A stretch of DNA of 64,000 nt. It comes from an uncultured Clostridia bacterium (GTDB taxonomy: Bacteria; Bacillota; Clostridia; Oscillospirales; Ruminococcaceae). The translations under genes were made by a program, and so were the position numbers. The first letter of the stretch is position 1, and every line of letters begins with the position of its first letter. Below, piece by piece: positions 62,362-64,000 of this stretch. The notes beneath the pieces were generated by a model that was given only the letters and a program-made list of their open reading frames with translations, had not been told where the DNA came from and made no database searches. Location of the stretch: NCBI GenBank assembly GCA_945873955.1, contig CAMCFA010000001.1, positions 186,001 through 250,000 on the forward strand, read 5' to 3'.

Positions 62362-64000
62362 TTAGCTGAACTTGAAGGATTTCAGCGAAAGCATGCCGCT
62401 GGAAGTAAATTTCAGCGTAAATATGCCGTCAACAGGCTCTGCGTCAGCATTTATCGTGACAAATTCCGTCAGACTTGCGGTGGGCGGGATCTTCAGCGCG
62501 GTGACGGTATTGCCGGTTTCCTCGCAGATAATAGTGAGCGCTGCGGTGTCGCCGGGATTTGATACCGTGACTTCAACCGAATGATAACCTCTCATGCGGC
62601 AGTATTCAAAGGAAATACTGCTCTGCCAGTCATCAATGAGGGCGTATTCTTCAAGGTTCTTGTCTGCGTCAAAGGTAACACCCGTGTAGTCAAGAGCGGT
62701 GACTGCTGGGATCTCCTTAGATACCTCAAGCCCCTCGCAGCAGGCTGCGTTCACCTGTATCTCGCAGGTTCTGCGTATCTCTGTTGAAGAACCGCCGACT
62801 TGCAGCGTGTAATTGCCACTGTACAGTTCGAAATCGTCCTTGTTGACGTCCCAGAAGGAAAGATCGTCCACGTTGAAGCTAAGCTCTACCGTGACCGACT
62901 CGCCGCGGGGAACAAACACACGTTTGAACTCCTTGAGCTGCTTTTTCGGCATGGTGAGCGGCAGCTTCGGGGAAACAGCGTAAAGCTGAACTACCTCGTC
63001 GCCGTCCATGCGCCCGACGTTTTCAAGCTCAAAGGAGAGCTTAACCGTTTCGCCCCTGCCGTAGGACAGCTTCTCCGGCTTTAGTGCGCTATATCTGAAC
63101 GCGGTGTAGCTAAGACCATGCCCGAACGGGAACAGCGGCTCGCCGTCGTAATACAGATATGTGGAACGGGTGCGCATTATGTTGTAGTCCTTGATGTCGC
63201 AAAGCTCCCCGGCGGACTTATACCATGTGACCGGGCAGCGCCCAGCGGGTGATACATCGCCGAAAAGCGTCCTTGTCACCGCCGCACCCAACGTCGGACC
63301 AGCGTGACAGATATGCATAACTGTTGATGAGTGCTTGTTGTCAAGCTCATACGGGTAGCCGGAGATAAGAAACAGTACTGAATCCGGGTTTAAGGCAAGC
63401 GCGGCGTCAAGATTGCGCTGCTGCTTCTCCGGGAGCTTAAGGTGCTTTCTGTCCATAGTTTCCCGCGCATTTATCAAGGGATTGTTTCCGCAGAACACAA
63501 CGGTCTGGTGCGCTTCGGTTGATACGCGGCGCACGCGCTCGGTGCCGTCCGAGAACATCTCAATATTAAATATCCCGGTCGCGGGAGGTTTCAGCGCCGT
63601 AGTAACTGAGATCCCGCGGTCATTATTTATATACAGGAAACGCTTCTGCCAGTTGCGGAACACACAATCCCTGCCGTCGCGTTCAAGGTAGAAAAGCTCC
63701 TTTACGAACCAGCCGTAAGGCTGGTCGGCGGTGCATTTCATTTCGGTGCCGGTATCAGACAGGAATTTCTTGTTGAAACGGGAACGCAGCGATACCGCCC
63801 CGTCGCCCCATTCAAACAGCTCAAACAGGCAGGTTTCGTTAATGAGCGGGCAATCGCATTTTACCGTGCCGTCCTCTGAAACTGAGAAATAGAATCCGTT
63901 TTCGCCATTTCGCAGCGCAATAACGTCGTTTCCGTTCTCGTAGATGATGTTTTCCCGACCAATTTCAGCGGTGAGAACGTCAAGGATAGTATTGCACTTA
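62362..64000 (-). CDS. glycoside hydrolase family 3 (beta-glucosidase-like), C-terminal part, cut by window edge
   Basis: The frame is open to the right edge, giving 545 residues plus the stop. Order: a fascin-like segment (FEWGDGAVSLRSRFNKKFLS, CTADQPYGWFVKELFYLERD), the GH3 C-terminal domain (DRKHLKLPEKQQRNLDAAL; GRCPVTWYKS; LYYDGEPLFPFGHGLSYTAF), an Fn3-like domain (VVQLYAVSPKLPLTMPKKQL) and a C-terminal CBM6-like beta domain. The nucleophile-bearing N-terminal barrel lies outside the window. It likely acts on beta-glucosides or beta-xylosides. It heads the run to mrp. Confidence 0.88.
   Translation of the reverse strand, partial: KCNTILDVLTAEIGRENIIYENGNDVIALRNGENGFYFSVSEDGTVKCDCPLINETCLFELFEWGDGAVSLRSRFNKKFLSDTGTEMKCTADQPYGWFVKELFYLERDGRDCVFRNWQKRFLYINNDRGISVTTALKPPATGIFNIEMFSDGTERVRRVSTEAHQTVVFCGNNPLINARETMDRKHLKLPEKQQRNLDAALALNPDSVLFLISGYPYELDNKHSSTVMHICHAGPTLGAAVTRTLFGDVSPAGRCPVTWYKSAGELCDIKDYNIMRTRSTYLYYDGEPLFPFGHGLSYTAFRYSALKPEKLSYGRGETVKLSFELENVGRMDGDEVVQLYAVSPKLPLTMPKKQLKEFKRVFVPRGESVTVELSFNVDDLSFWDVNKDDFELYSGNYTLQVGGSSTEIRRTCEIQVNAACCEGLEVSKEIPAVTALDYTGVTFDADKNLEEYALIDDWQSSISFEYCRMRGYHSVEVTVSNPGDTAALTIICEETGNTVTALKIPPTASLTEFVTINADAEPVDGIFTLKFTSSGMLSLKSFKFS

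Noticed and set aside
1-64000. tRNA, rRNA and CRISPR arrays
   Set aside because: No cloverleaf-type tRNA sequence, no rRNA-like segments and no regularly spaced repeats were seen.

Overview
The window looks like a chromosomal segment of a Gram-positive anaerobe of the Clostridia, most likely a Ruminococcaceae/Oscillospiraceae-type gut bacterium. The support is a PolC-type replicative polymerase, a short-form HisG with a HisZ partner, the Clostridia-like pyrH-frr-uppS-cdsA-dxr-rseP-polC order, an XRE/ImmA pair, a family 3 glycoside hydrolase, strong purine-rich ribosome binding sites, and many clean sigma-A promoters (TTGACA-like and TATAAT-like boxes, nearly all 17 bases apart). I do not name a species. 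I saw no rRNA, tRNA or CRISPR array.

Layout. 1-1.5 kb: end-truncated aroA and aroB (shikimate pathway, minus strand). 1.7-9 kb (plus): leuC-leuD-GNAT-leuB, then glyA, a divergent PRPP synthetase and rarA. 8.9-17.8 kb (minus): an S1-domain protein and a complete arginine operon argG-H-C-J-B-D-F. 18-21.8 kb (plus): a compact unit of an XRE repressor, an ImmA/IrrE protease, two M42 aminopeptidases and a GNAT protein, behind a palindromic operator/promoter. 22-23.4 kb: glgA. 23.5-25.6 kb (minus): a Xer-type recombinase and class II aldolase fba. 25.7-34.7 kb (minus): a histidine cluster in two transcription units (hisZ-G-D-B-nudix-H-A-F, then nudix-like-hisI-ham1-like-hisE-sigma-like membrane protein).

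34.8-47 kb (minus): a housekeeping run hom-pyrH-frr-uppS-cdsA-dxr-rseP-ispG-polC, interrupted between cdsA and dxr by a MITE-like element whose terminal repeat supplies the cdsA stop codon. 47.3-50.9 kb: an aldo-keto reductase, a TetR regulator and xylulokinase. 50.9-56.5 kb (minus): pth-mfd and an SPFH/zinc-ribbon protein. 56.8-57.6 kb (plus): a TauE/SafE permease. 57.6-64 kb (minus): a tightly spaced run GH3 glycosidase (cut by the window edge), unknown protein, deoC, deoB, unknown protein, Mrp-type ATPase and a C_GCAxxG_C_C protein.

The gene set is mainly amino-acid biosynthesis (aromatic, Leu, Gly/Ser, Arg, His, Thr/Met branch), isoprenoid and phospholipid synthesis, replication and repair, with a small carbohydrate and pentose section. 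The points most worth a second look are the MITE-like element at the end of cdsA, a repeated TTGCGTAAAA palindrome that occurs in the leader of the Xer gene and inside the his operon, the XRE/ImmA/M42/M42/GNAT unit, and the membrane-anchored sigma-like protein at the end of the histidine cluster.
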